Shown here: piece by piece, positions 24,556 through 33,394 of the stretch
Layout: every line of letters starts with the position of its first letter
How positions within the stretch are numbered: position 1 is the first letter of the stretch
Origin: PNNG01 sp964577055
Lineage (GTDB): Bacteria > Bacteroidota > Bacteroidia > UBA7662
Length of the DNA stretch: 64,000 bases
Direction of reading: 5' to 3'
Assembly (NCBI GenBank): GCA_964577055.1
Contig: CAZNWC010000006.1
Coordinates: 111,030 to 175,029, forward strand
Notes under the pieces: model-generated
What the model saw: the letters and a program-made list of their open reading frames with translations, nothing else
Told to the model about the DNA's origin: nothing
The model's database searches: none
Made by a program: the position numbers and the translations under genes

Positions 24556-25031
24556 GATTGTTTGTCGAGTAAAATTTTTCTCAATACTTGTACTGCAGTT
24601 CGGGCGCGGGTTTTGACCGTACCTAACGGAATGCCCAGCTCCTCGGCAGCTTGCTCCTGGGGGAGGCCGTTGAAGTACAACAAATCGAGTACTTCTTGCT
24701 GCTCGGGCTTGAGCGTGGCCAAAACGTCTTTCAATCCAATGTGGTCGACGGCCGTAATTACGCGCTCGCTTACAGGACTATTTACGTCGAGCTCATCGGT
24801 TTCGATTGACTCTTTGTATCTTTTCGACCGCAGGTAGTCAATGGCCGTATTCCGTGCCACATTGATGAGCCAGGTGAAATGGCGTCCTTTACTGGCGTCG
24901 TCGGGTACCACCTTTTTAATCACCCCCTACATGGCAGCAGCGTAACGGTCATACAAAATGGCCATTACTTCTTCGTTGCGTTGCTGTAGTGCCAGTACCA
25001 GTTGCGATTCGTCTACAAATCCTGGAGGCAT
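24552..25031 (-). pseudogene. ECF sigma-70 factor, damaged by an amber codon and an internal deletion
   Basis: From ATG at 25031 the frame encodes MPPGFVDESQLV... and the region 2.1 stretch AILYDRYAAAM, then TAG at 24929-24927, then continues as GVIKKVVPDDASKGRHFTWL and region 4 (LPQEQAAEELGIPLGTVKTR). The amber stands where the family has Tyr or Phe. In addition, between GVIKKVV and DASKGR about 25-30 residues usual for this family are missing: the region 2.2 helix that contacts core RNA polymerase (the 'AEDLLQDVF' type segment). A GTG just after the amber could start a shorter product, but it would lack region 2.1-2.2. With its anti-sigma partner also broken, I call both decayed. Confidence 0.85.
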
Positions 25032-25103
25032 GCGTTGGTGTTTGTGCTGCTAATCTACACAAATGCGTTTAAAAGCCACACCGCTAAAAAATCGTGCAGC
25101 TGG

Positions 25104-25133
25104 TTGTACAGGTGTGAAAAGCCGCTATCTTTG
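25104..25133 (+). promoter_or_regulatory. Promoter of tRNA-Leu
   Basis: TTG at 25104-25106 and TATCTTTG at 25126-25133 fit the -33/-7 pattern with a 19-base spacer, about 43 bases before the tRNA. Confidence 0.65.
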
Positions 25134-25146
25134 CCCCACCAAAGGA

Positions 25147-25168
25147 ACCGGCAATTGCCGGTTTTTTT
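25147..25168 (+). terminator. Terminator-like hairpin in the tRNA-Leu leader
   Basis: A perfect 16-base palindrome, ACCGGCAATTGCCGGT, is followed by a run of seven T in total and lies between the tRNA promoter and the mature tRNA. No gene ends just upstream on this strand, so it could act as an attenuator or as a processing signal for the precursor. Confidence 0.55.
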
Positions 25169-25175
25169 GACCGCC

Positions 25176-25260
25176 GCCGAAGTGGTGAAATTGGTAGACA
25201 CGCACGTTTCAGGGGCGTGTGTCGCAAGACATGCCGGTTCGAGTCCGGCCTTCGGCACCA
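25176..25260 (+). tRNA. tRNA-Leu (anticodon CAG)
   Basis: The 85-base sequence folds as a class II tRNA. The acceptor arms are GCCGAAG/CTTCGGC. The anticodon loop TTCAGGG sits on stem CACGT/GCGTG and gives CAG. There is a long variable arm, and the T arm CCGGTTCGAGTCCGG is intact. The 3' CCA is encoded (25258-25260). It is a single tRNA with its own promoter and terminator. Confidence 0.95.
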
Positions 25261-25291
25261 AAGCCGTTTAGTTCGCTAAACGGCTTTTTTT
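25261..25291 (+). terminator. Intrinsic terminator of tRNA-Leu
   Basis: Perfect 11-bp stem (25261-25271 with 25276-25286), TTCG loop, followed by a T run; it begins directly after the tRNA CCA. Confidence 0.9.
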
Positions 25292-25320
25292 GTTCAAGGT
25301 TCAAGGTTCAAAGTTCAAAG
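25292..25320. repeat. Four-unit heptamer repeat (GTTCAAR)
   Basis: GTTCAAG, GTTCAAG, GTTCAAA, GTTCAAA in tandem, directly after the tRNA terminator. The same four-unit array occurs at 49653-49680 (reverse strand) and inside the rfbB gene at 56330-56357. An AGTTAAA-type tract follows near 25353-25377. Confidence 0.85.
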
Positions 25321-25399
25321 GGCAAGGAGCAAGGAGCATGGCGGGATGCGCCAGCTTAACTTTTAACTCTTAGTTGCCTGTCGTCCGTCCGCTGTCGTC

Positions 25400-26086
25400 T
25401 CAATGCGGATTGGCCGAGCTGATGTTCGCCTTCACATAGGCCACTACCGCAAATACCTCTTCATCGGTCAATGCGCCTTTGAAACCAGGCATGCCATTTT
25501 TGCCCTTGAGCACCAACGCAGCCATTTCATTTTTGTCGAGCATGCTGCCTTGCAAGTTTTTAGCACCTGCCTTGCCCAAGGTACCATCGACACCGTGACA
25601 AACCACACAGTTGTTGGCGTATAAAGCCGCTCCGTGTGCCAAGATGTCGTAGCTGTCGCTCATAGGATCAAAACCTTCAGTGCTTTGCTGGTTCTCACCG
25701 GCCAAAGCAGCGAAATAATCGGCTTTTTGCATGCGTGGACTTTTGGTTTCGCTGATGCCGTAAGCATAAAACAGCAGTGCAAGCGACAACAAGGCGAGGG
25801 GCTTGCACTTGCGTTTGAAACCAATGACTGCCAAAGGAATGGAAGCAAACACCGCAATGAGCTTCACCCAAAACCAGCTGCCAGCGTTGATGCTGGGCGT
25901 GTTGAGTGCCAAATACAATCCGCTGAGCAAAAACAAGGTGCTGATGATCATTTCGGCTACCCGCGTTTTTTTGGCAAAGGCCTCGAGTTTGGCCGTGTTT
26001 ACAAACAGCAAAATGGTTTTGCTGAGGTAAAGCACCACAAAAAGAAGGACCACCGTGGTGTGGGTATGCAGCATTCCGGTATACAT
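25400..26086 (-). CDS. SirB2-like membrane protein fused to cytochrome c
   Basis: A 228-residue protein. The first 125 residues form four membrane helices (HTTVVLLFVVLYLSKTILL, MIISTLFLLSGLYLAL and two more) in a SirB2-like arrangement. The C-terminal part is a monoheme cytochrome c with CVVCHG near residue 161 and the distal Met in MPGFKGALTDEEV. It probably takes part in respiratory electron transfer at the inner membrane, with the heme in the periplasm. It is 9 bases downstream of the hydrolase gene and may share its transcript. The partner of this fusion type is not known to me. Confidence 0.8.
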   Translation of the reverse strand: MYTGMLHTHTTVVLLFVVLYLSKTILLFVNTAKLEAFAKKTRVAEMIISTLFLLSGLYLALNTPSINAGSWFWVKLIAVFASIPLAVIGFKRKCKPLALLSLALLFYAYGISETKSPRMQKADYFAALAGENQQSTEGFDPMSDSYDILAHGAALYANNCVVCHGVDGTLGKAGAKNLQGSMLDKNEMAALVLKGKNGMPGFKGALTDEEVFAVVAYVKANISSANPH

Positions 26087-26095
26087 AGCAGTAGG

Positions 26096-26899
26096 TTAAG
26101 AAGTAGCAAAGTTGCAGAATTCGGCGAGTATTTCAGCAGTTTGGGCAGGACTTTCGTACATTCCCATGTGCCCGGCCGTTTCGAGCACTTCTAGCTGGCA
26201 ATTGTTGAGCTGCGCGGCAAACGAAAGTCCGGCGGTTACCGGTAAAATAGGGTCGTGCCGCCCCAGCACCACCAGTTTGGGCAAGGCATGTGCTACCAAC
26301 AGCTCGAGACGCGCCTCGCGGTCGCGCATGGCACGGGTTTGGGCGATGTAGGCTGTCACACTTTGTTCGGCAGCTTGTGCTTCGAGCAAAGCAATGATGG
26401 CCGCCAAAGGCTCACGGTTCGCCGGCGCAAAAAGGTTGGGAATGAAGCCGTGCAAAAAATCCTTGCTGCCGCGCTTTTCGATGAGTTCGATGGTGCGGTC
26501 GCGGTTGGCTTTTTTGGCCGCATCGTCGCCAAACGGATGCGAATGGAACAGGCCGATGCCTTTCATGCGCTCGGGAGCCTGTGCCAGCATCTCAAGGGCC
26601 ACATAGCCACCCATCGAGTGACCCACCACCACACAATCGGTGATGTTTAATGCGCTGAGCCATTCCCACATACTGCCGGCTGTAGCCGTCAAATCGGCCG
26701 AATCGCCCGGCAACAAGCCGCTTCCCCCCGAACCAGGCAGGTCGGGCACCAGCACCCGGTATTGCCCGGCCAAAACATCGGCAGCAGACAGCCAACAACG
26801 GTGACTTTCGGTAAAACCATGCAGCAAAAGCAGGCAAGGACCGGCTCCTTTGTCGTACCATTGTATGACAGCGTTTTGGATGCTGGATTTTTTAAGCAT
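26096..26899 (-). CDS. Alpha/beta hydrolase
   Basis: A 267-residue alpha/beta-hydrolase with oxyanion-hole HGF (LLLLHGFTESH), nucleophile elbow GHSMGGY (Ser 95), and the later acid and histidine in GRHDPILPV and ETAGHMG. It has no signal peptide, so it is cytoplasmic. The substrate cannot be inferred; esterase, lipase-like or menaquinone-pathway (MenH-like) roles are all possible. It has a TAAGTTTG promoter element on the minus strand (26932-26925) in the space shared with the divergent amidohydrolase gene. Confidence 0.8.
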   Translation of the reverse strand: MLKKSSIQNAVIQWYDKGAGPCLLLLHGFTESHRCWLSAADVLAGQYRVLVPDLPGSGGSGLLPGDSADLTATAGSMWEWLSALNITDCVVVGHSMGGYVALEMLAQAPERMKGIGLFHSHPFGDDAAKKANRDRTIELIEKRGSKDFLHGFIPNLFAPANREPLAAIIALLEAQAAEQSVTAYIAQTRAMRDREARLELLVAHALPKLVVLGRHDPILPVTAGLSFAAQLNNCQLEVLETAGHMGMYESPAQTAEILAEFCNFATS

Positions 26900-26940
26900 A
26901 TTTGTTGATTGCGTTTCTGCTGCAAACTTACCAAACGAAG

Positions 26941-29900
26941 ATGAAGAAATTTTTGACGCTCGTCACCGCTTGCTTTTTCACCGGACAACTGTTCGCTCAA
27001 TCGCATTTTCCCTACAATGGGGTGCGCGACGAACGGCCCAATACCGTGCTTTTTGTGAATGCCAACATTGTGGTGAAGCCAGGACAGCGCATCGAAAAGG
27101 GCATGATGCTCGTGCGCGATGGCAAAGTGGCCGAAGTGGGTAAAACCATTGCCAAGCCTGCGGGGGTGCAAGAAATTGACCTGCAGGGTAAATTTATCTA
27201 CCCCGCCTTTGTGGAAAGTTATGGCGATTACGGCATTGCCAAAGAAAACCGTTCGGCCGGTAACCGCGGTGGCGGTCCGCAATTTACCCCTGCCCGCAAT
27301 GGTGCCTATACTGCCAACGATGCCATCAAGGCCGACCAGCAGGCCTTCAGCCGTTTCAGTGGCGATGCCAAAGCGGCCGCCCAATGGCGCAAAAATGGCT
27401 TTGGCGCTGTGGTTACCCATGTGCAAGACGGCATTGCCCGTGGTACGGGAGCCCTGGTAAGCACCGGCGATGAAACCGACAACCTATTGCTGCTCCAGCC
27501 CAAGGTGAGTGCGCACTACAGCTTCAGCAAGGGCAGCAGTTCGCAAGATTATCCTTCGTCGCTCATGGGCAGCATTGCCCTCTTCCGCCAAACCTGGTAC
27601 GACGCCCGTTGGTACCAGGCCAACAAACAAAAGCAGCAGCTGGTTGACCTAACACTCGACGCATTGCTCGCCGATGCCACCTTGCCGCAGGTTTTTGAAG
27701 CCCAGCAGAAATACGATTTGCTGCGCATCCAGGAGCTCGGCAGGGAGCTGAACATGAACTTTGTGGTGAAAGCCCGGGGCGACGAGTACCAATACCTCGA
27801 GGCAGTAAAAGCCGCCCAAATGCCGCTGCTGGTGCCTGTGAATTTTCCCGATGCCGTGGAAGTGGAAGACCCGCTCGATGCGCGTGATGTGTCGCTGGCC
27901 CAAATGCTGCACTGGGAACTGGCACCCGGCAATCTTGCTGCCTTGCACAAAGCAGGGGTGCGTTTTGCCGTGACCACCGCCGATTTGAAGAATCCATCCG
28001 ACCTCTGGAACAATATGCGCCTGGCCATCGAATACGGCCTAACAACCGATGCCGCCCTCGAAGCGCTCACCCTCTCGCCAGCCCGTTTGTACAAAGTAGA
28101 TAACCTGGTGGGCAGCCTCGAAAAAGGCCGCATGGCCAATTTTTTGGTGTGCTCCGATTCGCTTTTTGCAGCCGACAATGAGATTTACCAGACCTGGGTG
28201 GCCGGTCGCAAATACGAACACCAGGCTTTCCCCGAAACGGTGGATATGCGCGGCAATTACCGCTTCCAGGGCGGACTGCTCAACGGCATGGCCCTCGAAG
28301 TGAAAGGCAAGGCCAGTCAACCCGAGTTCAGCCTCAAAACCAACGATACCACCAGCGTGAAGCTCAAGGCCGAGCGCTCGGGTGATTTTGTGAGCCTGTG
28401 GCTGAAAGACAAAAAAGTGGCCGAAGGAGCCTTGCTACGCCTCAGCATCTGGCGCGATGGCAAAAACTTTACAGGTAAACTCAACGAACGTGAAGGGGTA
28501 GAAACCGATGTGCGCCTGGCATACGAAAGCGCCCATACTGAAAAGGAAAAAACGAAAAAAGACAAAGCGGCCAGCACCTTAGGGGCCATGCGGTATCCGT
28601 TTACCGATTTAGGTCAGTTAGAAGTTCCCAAAGCCGGTGCCATCATCATCCGTGGAGCCACCGTGTGGACGTCGGAAGCCGAAGGGGTGCTCCAAGAGGC
28701 CGATGTGGCCATCAACAATGGCAAAATTGTGGGAGTAGGCAAAAACCTGGCAAGCTCGGTTTTTGGCAAAGGGGTGAATGTGCGTGAAATCGATGGCAAA
28801 GGCTTGCATGTAACGCCAGGCCTGATTGACGAGCACAGCCACATTGCCATCAGCAGGGGTGTAAATGAAGGAACGCGTAGCATCACCAGCGAAGTGCGCA
28901 TTGGCGATGTGCTATTCCCCGACGATGTGAACATCTACCGCCAGCTGGCAGGTGGCGTAACCGGCGCACAATTGTTGCACGGCTCGGCCAACGCCATTGG
29001 GGGACAATCGCAATACATCAAAATGCGCTGGGGCGTGACCAATCCGGCCGACCTCAAATTCAAAGAGGCACCCAGCTTCAACAAATTTGCCTTAGGTGAA
29101 AACGTAAAGCAGGCCAACTGGGGCGACCGCAACACCACCCGTTTCCCGCAAACCCGCATGGGGGTTGAGCAAATCATGATGGATGGCTTTTTGCGTGCCC
29201 GTGAGTACGAGGCCATGCGCAAAGCCGATCCGGTGGGTACCCGCCGCGATTTGAGCATGGAGGCCCTCGTGGAAATCATGCAGCAAAAGCGCTTCATCAC
29301 CTGCCACAGTTATGTGCAGAGCGAAATCAACATGCTCATGAAAGCCGGCGATTCGCTGGGCTTCAAGGTGAACACTTTTACCCACATCCTCGAAGGCTAC
29401 AAGGTGGCCGACAAAATGTTCAAGCATGGCGCCAATGCCAGTACGTTTGCCGACTGGTGGGCCTACAAATACGAAGTGATCGATGCCATTCCGCACAATG
29501 CCGCCATCATGAACCGGGTGGGCGTGAACGTGGCCATCAATTCCGACGATGCCGAAATGGCCCGTCGGCTCAACCAGGAAGCGGCCAAAACCGTGAAGTA
29601 TGGCGGTTTGAGCGAAGAAGAAGCCATGCGCATGGTCACCATCAATCCGGCCAAGATGTTGCGTGTTGATGCCTTCACCGGCAGCCTCAAAGCAGGCAAA
29701 CAAGCCGATGTGGTGGTATGGAACGGACATCCGCTGAGCATGTACAGCAAGCCGTTGTATACCTTGGTAGACGGGGTGGTGTATTTCGACCACGAACGCG
29801 ATGCTGCGGCCCGCGAAGCCCTGAAAGCCGAGCGGCAGCGCCTCATCGAAAAAATGGCTGAGGCCCGTAAAAACGGCAAAAAAGCCGCCAAGCCGGCCCT

Positions 29901-29970
29901 GATGATCGAACCCGAGTGGCACTGCGAAACCCTGGGCGACCAAGGAGCGCATTTGCACCACGCACATTAA
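26941..29970 (+). CDS. Secreted double-domain amidohydrolase
   Basis: About 1009 residues from the ATG at 26941, which gives a signal peptide (FLTLVTACFFTGQLFAQ); an upstream in-frame start at 26902 is less likely. It holds two amidohydrolase modules. The first (residues 30-430) has the barrel layout but FVESYGDYG in place of the HxH metal motif, so it is probably inactive. The second (from about residue 560) has PGLIDEHSHIAISRG with HSH, a lysine-region TCHSYVQ, and INSDDAEMARR for the last acid. Such tandem forms are common in Bacteroidota and resemble imidazolonepropionase-like or cyclic-peptide hydrolases, but the substrate is unknown. It acts in the periplasm or outside. Confidence 0.85.
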   Translation: MKKFLTLVTACFFTGQLFAQSHFPYNGVRDERPNTVLFVNANIVVKPGQRIEKGMMLVRDGKVAEVGKTIAKPAGVQEIDLQGKFIYPAFVESYGDYGIAKENRSAGNRGGGPQFTPARNGAYTANDAIKADQQAFSRFSGDAKAAAQWRKNGFGAVVTHVQDGIARGTGALVSTGDETDNLLLLQPKVSAHYSFSKGSSSQDYPSSLMGSIALFRQTWYDARWYQANKQKQQLVDLTLDALLADATLPQVFEAQQKYDLLRIQELGRELNMNFVVKARGDEYQYLEAVKAAQMPLLVPVNFPDAVEVEDPLDARDVSLAQMLHWELAPGNLAALHKAGVRFAVTTADLKNPSDLWNNMRLAIEYGLTTDAALEALTLSPARLYKVDNLVGSLEKGRMANFLVCSDSLFAADNEIYQTWVAGRKYEHQAFPETVDMRGNYRFQGGLLNGMALEVKGKASQPEFSLKTNDTTSVKLKAERSGDFVSLWLKDKKVAEGALLRLSIWRDGKNFTGKLNEREGVETDVRLAYESAHTEKEKTKKDKAASTLGAMRYPFTDLGQLEVPKAGAIIIRGATVWTSEAEGVLQEADVAINNGKIVGVGKNLASSVFGKGVNVREIDGKGLHVTPGLIDEHSHIAISRGVNEGTRSITSEVRIGDVLFPDDVNIYRQLAGGVTGAQLLHGSANAIGGQSQYIKMRWGVTNPADLKFKEAPSFNKFALGENVKQANWGDRNTTRFPQTRMGVEQIMMDGFLRAREYEAMRKADPVGTRRDLSMEALVEIMQQKRFITCHSYVQSEINMLMKAGDSLGFKVNTFTHILEGYKVADKMFKHGANASTFADWWAYKYEVIDAIPHNAAIMNRVGVNVAINSDDAEMARRLNQEAAKTVKYGGLSEEEAMRMVTINPAKMLRVDAFTGSLKAGKQADVVVWNGHPLSMYSKPLYTLVDGVVYFDHERDAAAREALKAERQRLIEKMAEARKNGKKAAKPALMIEPEWHCETLGDQGAHLHHAH

Positions 29971-29998
29971 TAGCCCTCACTTCACCAAACACCAACCC

Positions 29999-31882
29999 TT
30001 GAAAAAATTCCTTTTCCTGTTGATTTGGCTTGGTATGGGCAGTCTGGTGCAGGCCCAGGACCTTGAGTGGCCCGAGCAGGTGGTAAGCACTGTACCGGCC
30101 ACGGCCAAGGTGCTGTGCGACGATTGTACCGACACTTTGGTGGCCGAAGTAAACGGCAAAGCCCAGTTTGTTTTCATGCGCAAGGGCGAAGGCACCTTCA
30201 CTTTTACCGTTGACGAACCCAGCACCGTAGAGGTTTTTGTGGGCACCAAGCCCTTCTTTAAAAAATACCGTCCGGTACCCTTGGGTTGGAGCATTTGGCC
30301 TCCGCTCATTGCCATTGCCATGGCGCTCATTTTCCGCGAAGTATACACAGCCCTGCTGGCAGGCATCGTCATGGGTGCCTGGCTGCTCGGCGGCTATACT
30401 TACGGTTTGATTCCGGGCATGTGGTGGGCCTTGCAGCGTATCATGGACACCTACATCATCCATGCCCTCAGCGATCCCGACCACCAATCGATTGTGGTTT
30501 TTTCGATGTTGGTAGGGGGCATGGTTGCCGTTATCAGCAAAAACGGCGGCATGCAAGGGGTGGTCGATAATTTATCGCGTTTTGCACGCACGGCACGGTC
30601 GGGACAATTGGTGACTTGGTTTTTGGGGGTCATCATCTTTTTCGACGATTATTCAAACACCTTGCTGGTGGGCAATACCATGCGCCCGGTTACCGACAAA
30701 CTCCGCATATCGCGCGAAAAACTGGCCTATTTGGTCGATTCAACGGCAGCCCCCGTCGCCGCCATTGCCTTCATCACCACCTGGATTGGTGCCGAGTTGG
30801 GCTACATCAAAGACGGCATTGCCAGCATCGACGGACTGGACGAAAACGCCTACCACGTTTTCCTTAATTCACTGGCCTATTCGTTTTATCCCATCCTCAC
30901 GCTTTTGTTCATGCTCATGCTCATTTGGCAAGGGAGAGATTTTGGGCCCATGCTCAAGAGCGAAATCAACGCAAGAAAATTTCCGGCCTACAAGCCTACC
31001 GGCTACAACCGCCTCGAAGGCGAAGCGGGTGCCTTTTACATGGCCGAAGGCCTCAGGCCAACGCCCGGTTTGGCCATTATTCCGGTGCTCACGGTCATTG
31101 GTGTGGTGCTGTATGGCTTGCTGCAAACGGGTTGGGACCAAGACATTTGGACCAGCGATGAATTGTCGATTTTCCGCAAATTGTCGATCATCATCGGCAA
31201 TGCGAATTCTTACACAGCCTTGCTTTGGGGCTCGGGTGCGGGCTTGGCCATGGCCATTGCCTTGAGCATTGGCACCGAGCGCCTGTCGCTCGAAAAAAGC
31301 ATCGAAAGCATGCTCAATGGCTTCAAAGTGATGTTGGCGGCTGTGCTCATTTTGGTATTGGCTTGGGTGTTGGCCGAGCTCACGCAAGAACTGCATACTG
31401 CGGTGTACATCACCCGTATTTTGCTCGACCTTCAATTAGGGCCCGCCTGGTTGCCAGTGCTCACCTTTTTGTTGGCGGGTTTGGTGGCCTTTAGCACCGG
31501 CTCGAGCTGGGGCACCATGGCCATCCTTTATCCCATCATGTTGCCCGCGGCCTGGAAAATCAGCAACGAGGCCGGACTCGACCACGAAGCCAGCCTGGCC
31601 ATCTTCCACAACGTGGTAAGTTGTGTGCTGGCGGGCAGCGTATTGGGCGATCACTGTTCGCCCATCAGCGATACCACCATCCTCAGCTCGCTGGCCTCGG
31701 GCTGCAACCACGTGAGCCACGTGCGCACGCAGCTGCCGTATGCGCTCACGGTTGGGGCTTTTGCCATTGTTTTTGGCACTATACCGGCTGCTTTTGGTTT
31801 GCCGGTTTGGGTGTCGTACGGCCTGGCATTGCCGGGCATGTGGCTGTTTATTCGGTATTTCGGGGCAGTTGTACCTCGGTGA
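29999..31882 (+). CDS. NhaC-family Na+/H+ antiporter with periplasmic N-terminal extension
   Basis: A 627-residue protein starting at TTG (29999), with a signal peptide ending QAQD. It has about 70 extra residues that include CDDCTDTL, then an NhaC-type transporter of about 11 helices. Family stretches are visible: IIFFDDYSNTLLVGNTMRP, STAAPVAAIAFITTWIGAEL and FSTGSSWGTMAILYPIMLP. It probably exports Na+ for H+ or exchanges an organic anion. The N-terminal extension with a CxxC pair is unusual for the family. Its 3' end overlaps the convergent sprT-like gene by 35 bases. Confidence 0.83.
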   Translation: MKKFLFLLIWLGMGSLVQAQDLEWPEQVVSTVPATAKVLCDDCTDTLVAEVNGKAQFVFMRKGEGTFTFTVDEPSTVEVFVGTKPFFKKYRPVPLGWSIWPPLIAIAMALIFREVYTALLAGIVMGAWLLGGYTYGLIPGMWWALQRIMDTYIIHALSDPDHQSIVVFSMLVGGMVAVISKNGGMQGVVDNLSRFARTARSGQLVTWFLGVIIFFDDYSNTLLVGNTMRPVTDKLRISREKLAYLVDSTAAPVAAIAFITTWIGAELGYIKDGIASIDGLDENAYHVFLNSLAYSFYPILTLLFMLMLIWQGRDFGPMLKSEINARKFPAYKPTGYNRLEGEAGAFYMAEGLRPTPGLAIIPVLTVIGVVLYGLLQTGWDQDIWTSDELSIFRKLSIIIGNANSYTALLWGSGAGLAMAIALSIGTERLSLEKSIESMLNGFKVMLAAVLILVLAWVLAELTQELHTAVYITRILLDLQLGPAWLPVLTFLLAGLVAFSTGSSWGTMAILYPIMLPAAWKISNEAGLDHEASLAIFHNVVSCVLAGSVLGDHCSPISDTTILSSLASGCNHVSHVRTQLPYALTVGAFAIVFGTIPAAFGLPVWVSYGLALPGMWLFIRYFGAVVPR

Positions 31883-32486
31883 GCTGGTGCACGAGGTAGT
31901 GTCGGCCGCTGGCAACTTCCTCACACAAAAAGCGGGTGCGCCTTTTTTCGAGCTTTCTAAACACACGGGCCGGCCGTAAAGTGGCAAATAAGCTGCCCAT
32001 GGGTACGTCTTCGAGCAGCTTGATGTGCGCAGGTCGTTCGTTGTACTGGCCCAGTGCCCGCATCAAATCGGGGTCGGCGCAGCTCGAGGCTTTGGGCGCT
32101 TCGAAATAACGTCGCAAAACAGGCAGCAATTCGGCCGGAAAAACCTCCGCCACCAGCAAAGGCTCCATCAACCAGGCAAAGGCTTTTTTCCATTCGGTGC
32201 CATGTGGCAACACCTTGTTTTGGTATTTCTCCCAAACCAGCAAATGGGCAAATTCGTGCACCAAGGTTACCGTAAAGGCATAGCGATTCAACGTTTGGTT
32301 CACTGTGATGCGGTGCCCGCGACCCTGCCACGGATGTCGGTAGTCGCCCAGCTTGGTGCTGCGGTTGCGGGTGAGCGTGAGTTGCACCCGGTGCTGCACC
32401 AAAAAGGCAGCCGCAAACGTCAGGGCAGCTTCGGGCATAAACGGCCGCAGGGCATCTTCGAGTTGGTGTTGCAGATCGGGTTTCAT
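31848..32486 (-). CDS. SprT-like zinc metalloprotease domain protein
   Basis: A 212-residue protein with the zinc site HEFAH (His 77, Glu 78, His 81) in TLVHEFAHLLVWEKYQ and the third ligand region PHGTEWKKAF, as in SprT/Spartan-like domains. Eukaryotic Spartan cleaves DNA-protein crosslinks; the bacterial role is uncertain. No clear C-terminal zinc ribbon is seen. Convergent overlap with the NhaC gene; 29 bases separate its ATG from the stop of the LD-carboxypeptidase gene. Confidence 0.8.
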   Translation of the reverse strand: MKPDLQHQLEDALRPFMPEAALTFAAAFLVQHRVQLTLTRNRSTKLGDYRHPWQGRGHRITVNQTLNRYAFTVTLVHEFAHLLVWEKYQNKVLPHGTEWKKAFAWLMEPLLVAEVFPAELLPVLRRYFEAPKASSCADPDLMRALGQYNERPAHIKLLEDVPMGSLFATLRPARVFRKLEKRRTRFLCEEVASGRHYLVHQLTEVQLPRNTE

Positions 32487-32515
32487 GTCACAATAGGATC
32501 AAACTGAGGGACTGT

Positions 32516-33394
32516 TCAAGCATTTGCTTGCAAAGCAATGTCAACACCCAAAGGCAAAGCGAGGTTCAAAGGCAAATGCCCCACGGGCAAGCCAAATACC
32601 ACCGGATAGGGGTACGCCCCAACGGCCTCCAGCAAAATATCTTCGGCAGTACGGCCAAAACCAATGGCATTGTCGTTCATTTGGCTGAGACCACCCACCA
32701 TCAAACCTGCCAATCCTGCGAGCTTGCCCGCCCGCCGCAATGCCTGCATCATGCGGTCGAGATGATACAAATACTCGTCTAAATCTTCCAGAAACAACAC
32801 CTTGCCCGTTAAATCGGGAAAACTGCTGCTGCCAAGCAAACTGTACAAAACCGATAAATTGCCGCCTACCACCGTGCCCGACAAAGCAGCGCCACGCGCC
32901 CAATGCAGTGCAGCGCCAGGGAAGACGGGCGGTTGGCCTTGCAAGGCCGACCACAAACTGGCCAAACTCGCACGCGATTCGGGCGTATCGGCCACGTTCA
33001 CCGGCATGGTACTGTGCAAACTGGCATAGCCACGCGTTTGCAAAGCAGCGTGCAGCACCGTAATGTCGCTAAAACCGCAGACCCATTTGGGCGCACGGTC
33101 GAAACCCCGCCAGTCGATGCCGTCGATCAAGCGCACGGTACCATACCCTCCGCGGGCGCACCAAATGGCGCGAATGGCCGGGTCATCGAGCTGCTGCTGC
33201 AAATCGGCCAGGCGCTCGGCATCGGTGCCGGCAAACTGCCGGTCGGCAAGCCCAATGCTGTTGCCCAGCACGGCTTCGAGGCCCAGGGAGCTAAGCCAAT
33301 CGATGGCAGGCGCCAGTTCGGCATGACTGATCTTGCGTGCCGTGGCCACCACAGCCACCTTGTCGCCTGCACGTAAAGGAGGAGGTATTATCAT
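32516..33394 (-). CDS. ldcA: LD-carboxypeptidase (peptidase S66)
   Basis: About 292 residues from ATG at 33394; an in-frame start at 33658 would read through the end of the neighbour. The S66 motifs are seen: RGGYGTVRL (near residue 81), the catalytic serine in CGFSDIT (Ser 109), GGNLSVL (near 199), and the C-terminal GLPVGH for the catalytic His. Such enzymes remove the terminal D-Ala from murein tetrapeptides during cell-wall recycling, in the cytoplasm. The ATG overlaps the upstream sugar-dehydrogenase stop by 4 bases. Confidence 0.88.
   Translation of the reverse strand: MIIPPPLRAGDKVAVVATARKISHAELAPAIDWLSSLGLEAVLGNSIGLADRQFAGTDAERLADLQQQLDDPAIRAIWCARGGYGTVRLIDGIDWRGFDRAPKWVCGFSDITVLHAALQTRGYASLHSTMPVNVADTPESRASLASLWSALQGQPPVFPGAALHWARGAALSGTVVGGNLSVLYSLLGSSSFPDLTGKVLFLEDLDEYLYHLDRMMQALRRAGKLAGLAGLMVGGLSQMNDNAIGFGRTAEDILLEAVGAYPYPVVFGLPVGHLPLNLALPLGVDIALQANA

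Noticed and set aside
24055..25031. Genome-wide recoding of TAG
   Set aside because: Several intact genes in the window end in TAG at the expected family C-terminus, and the sigma gene has an additional deletion, so decay is simpler.
25176..25320. Prophage or island attachment site at tRNA-Leu
   Set aside because: No integrase gene or second copy of the tRNA 3' end was seen in the window.
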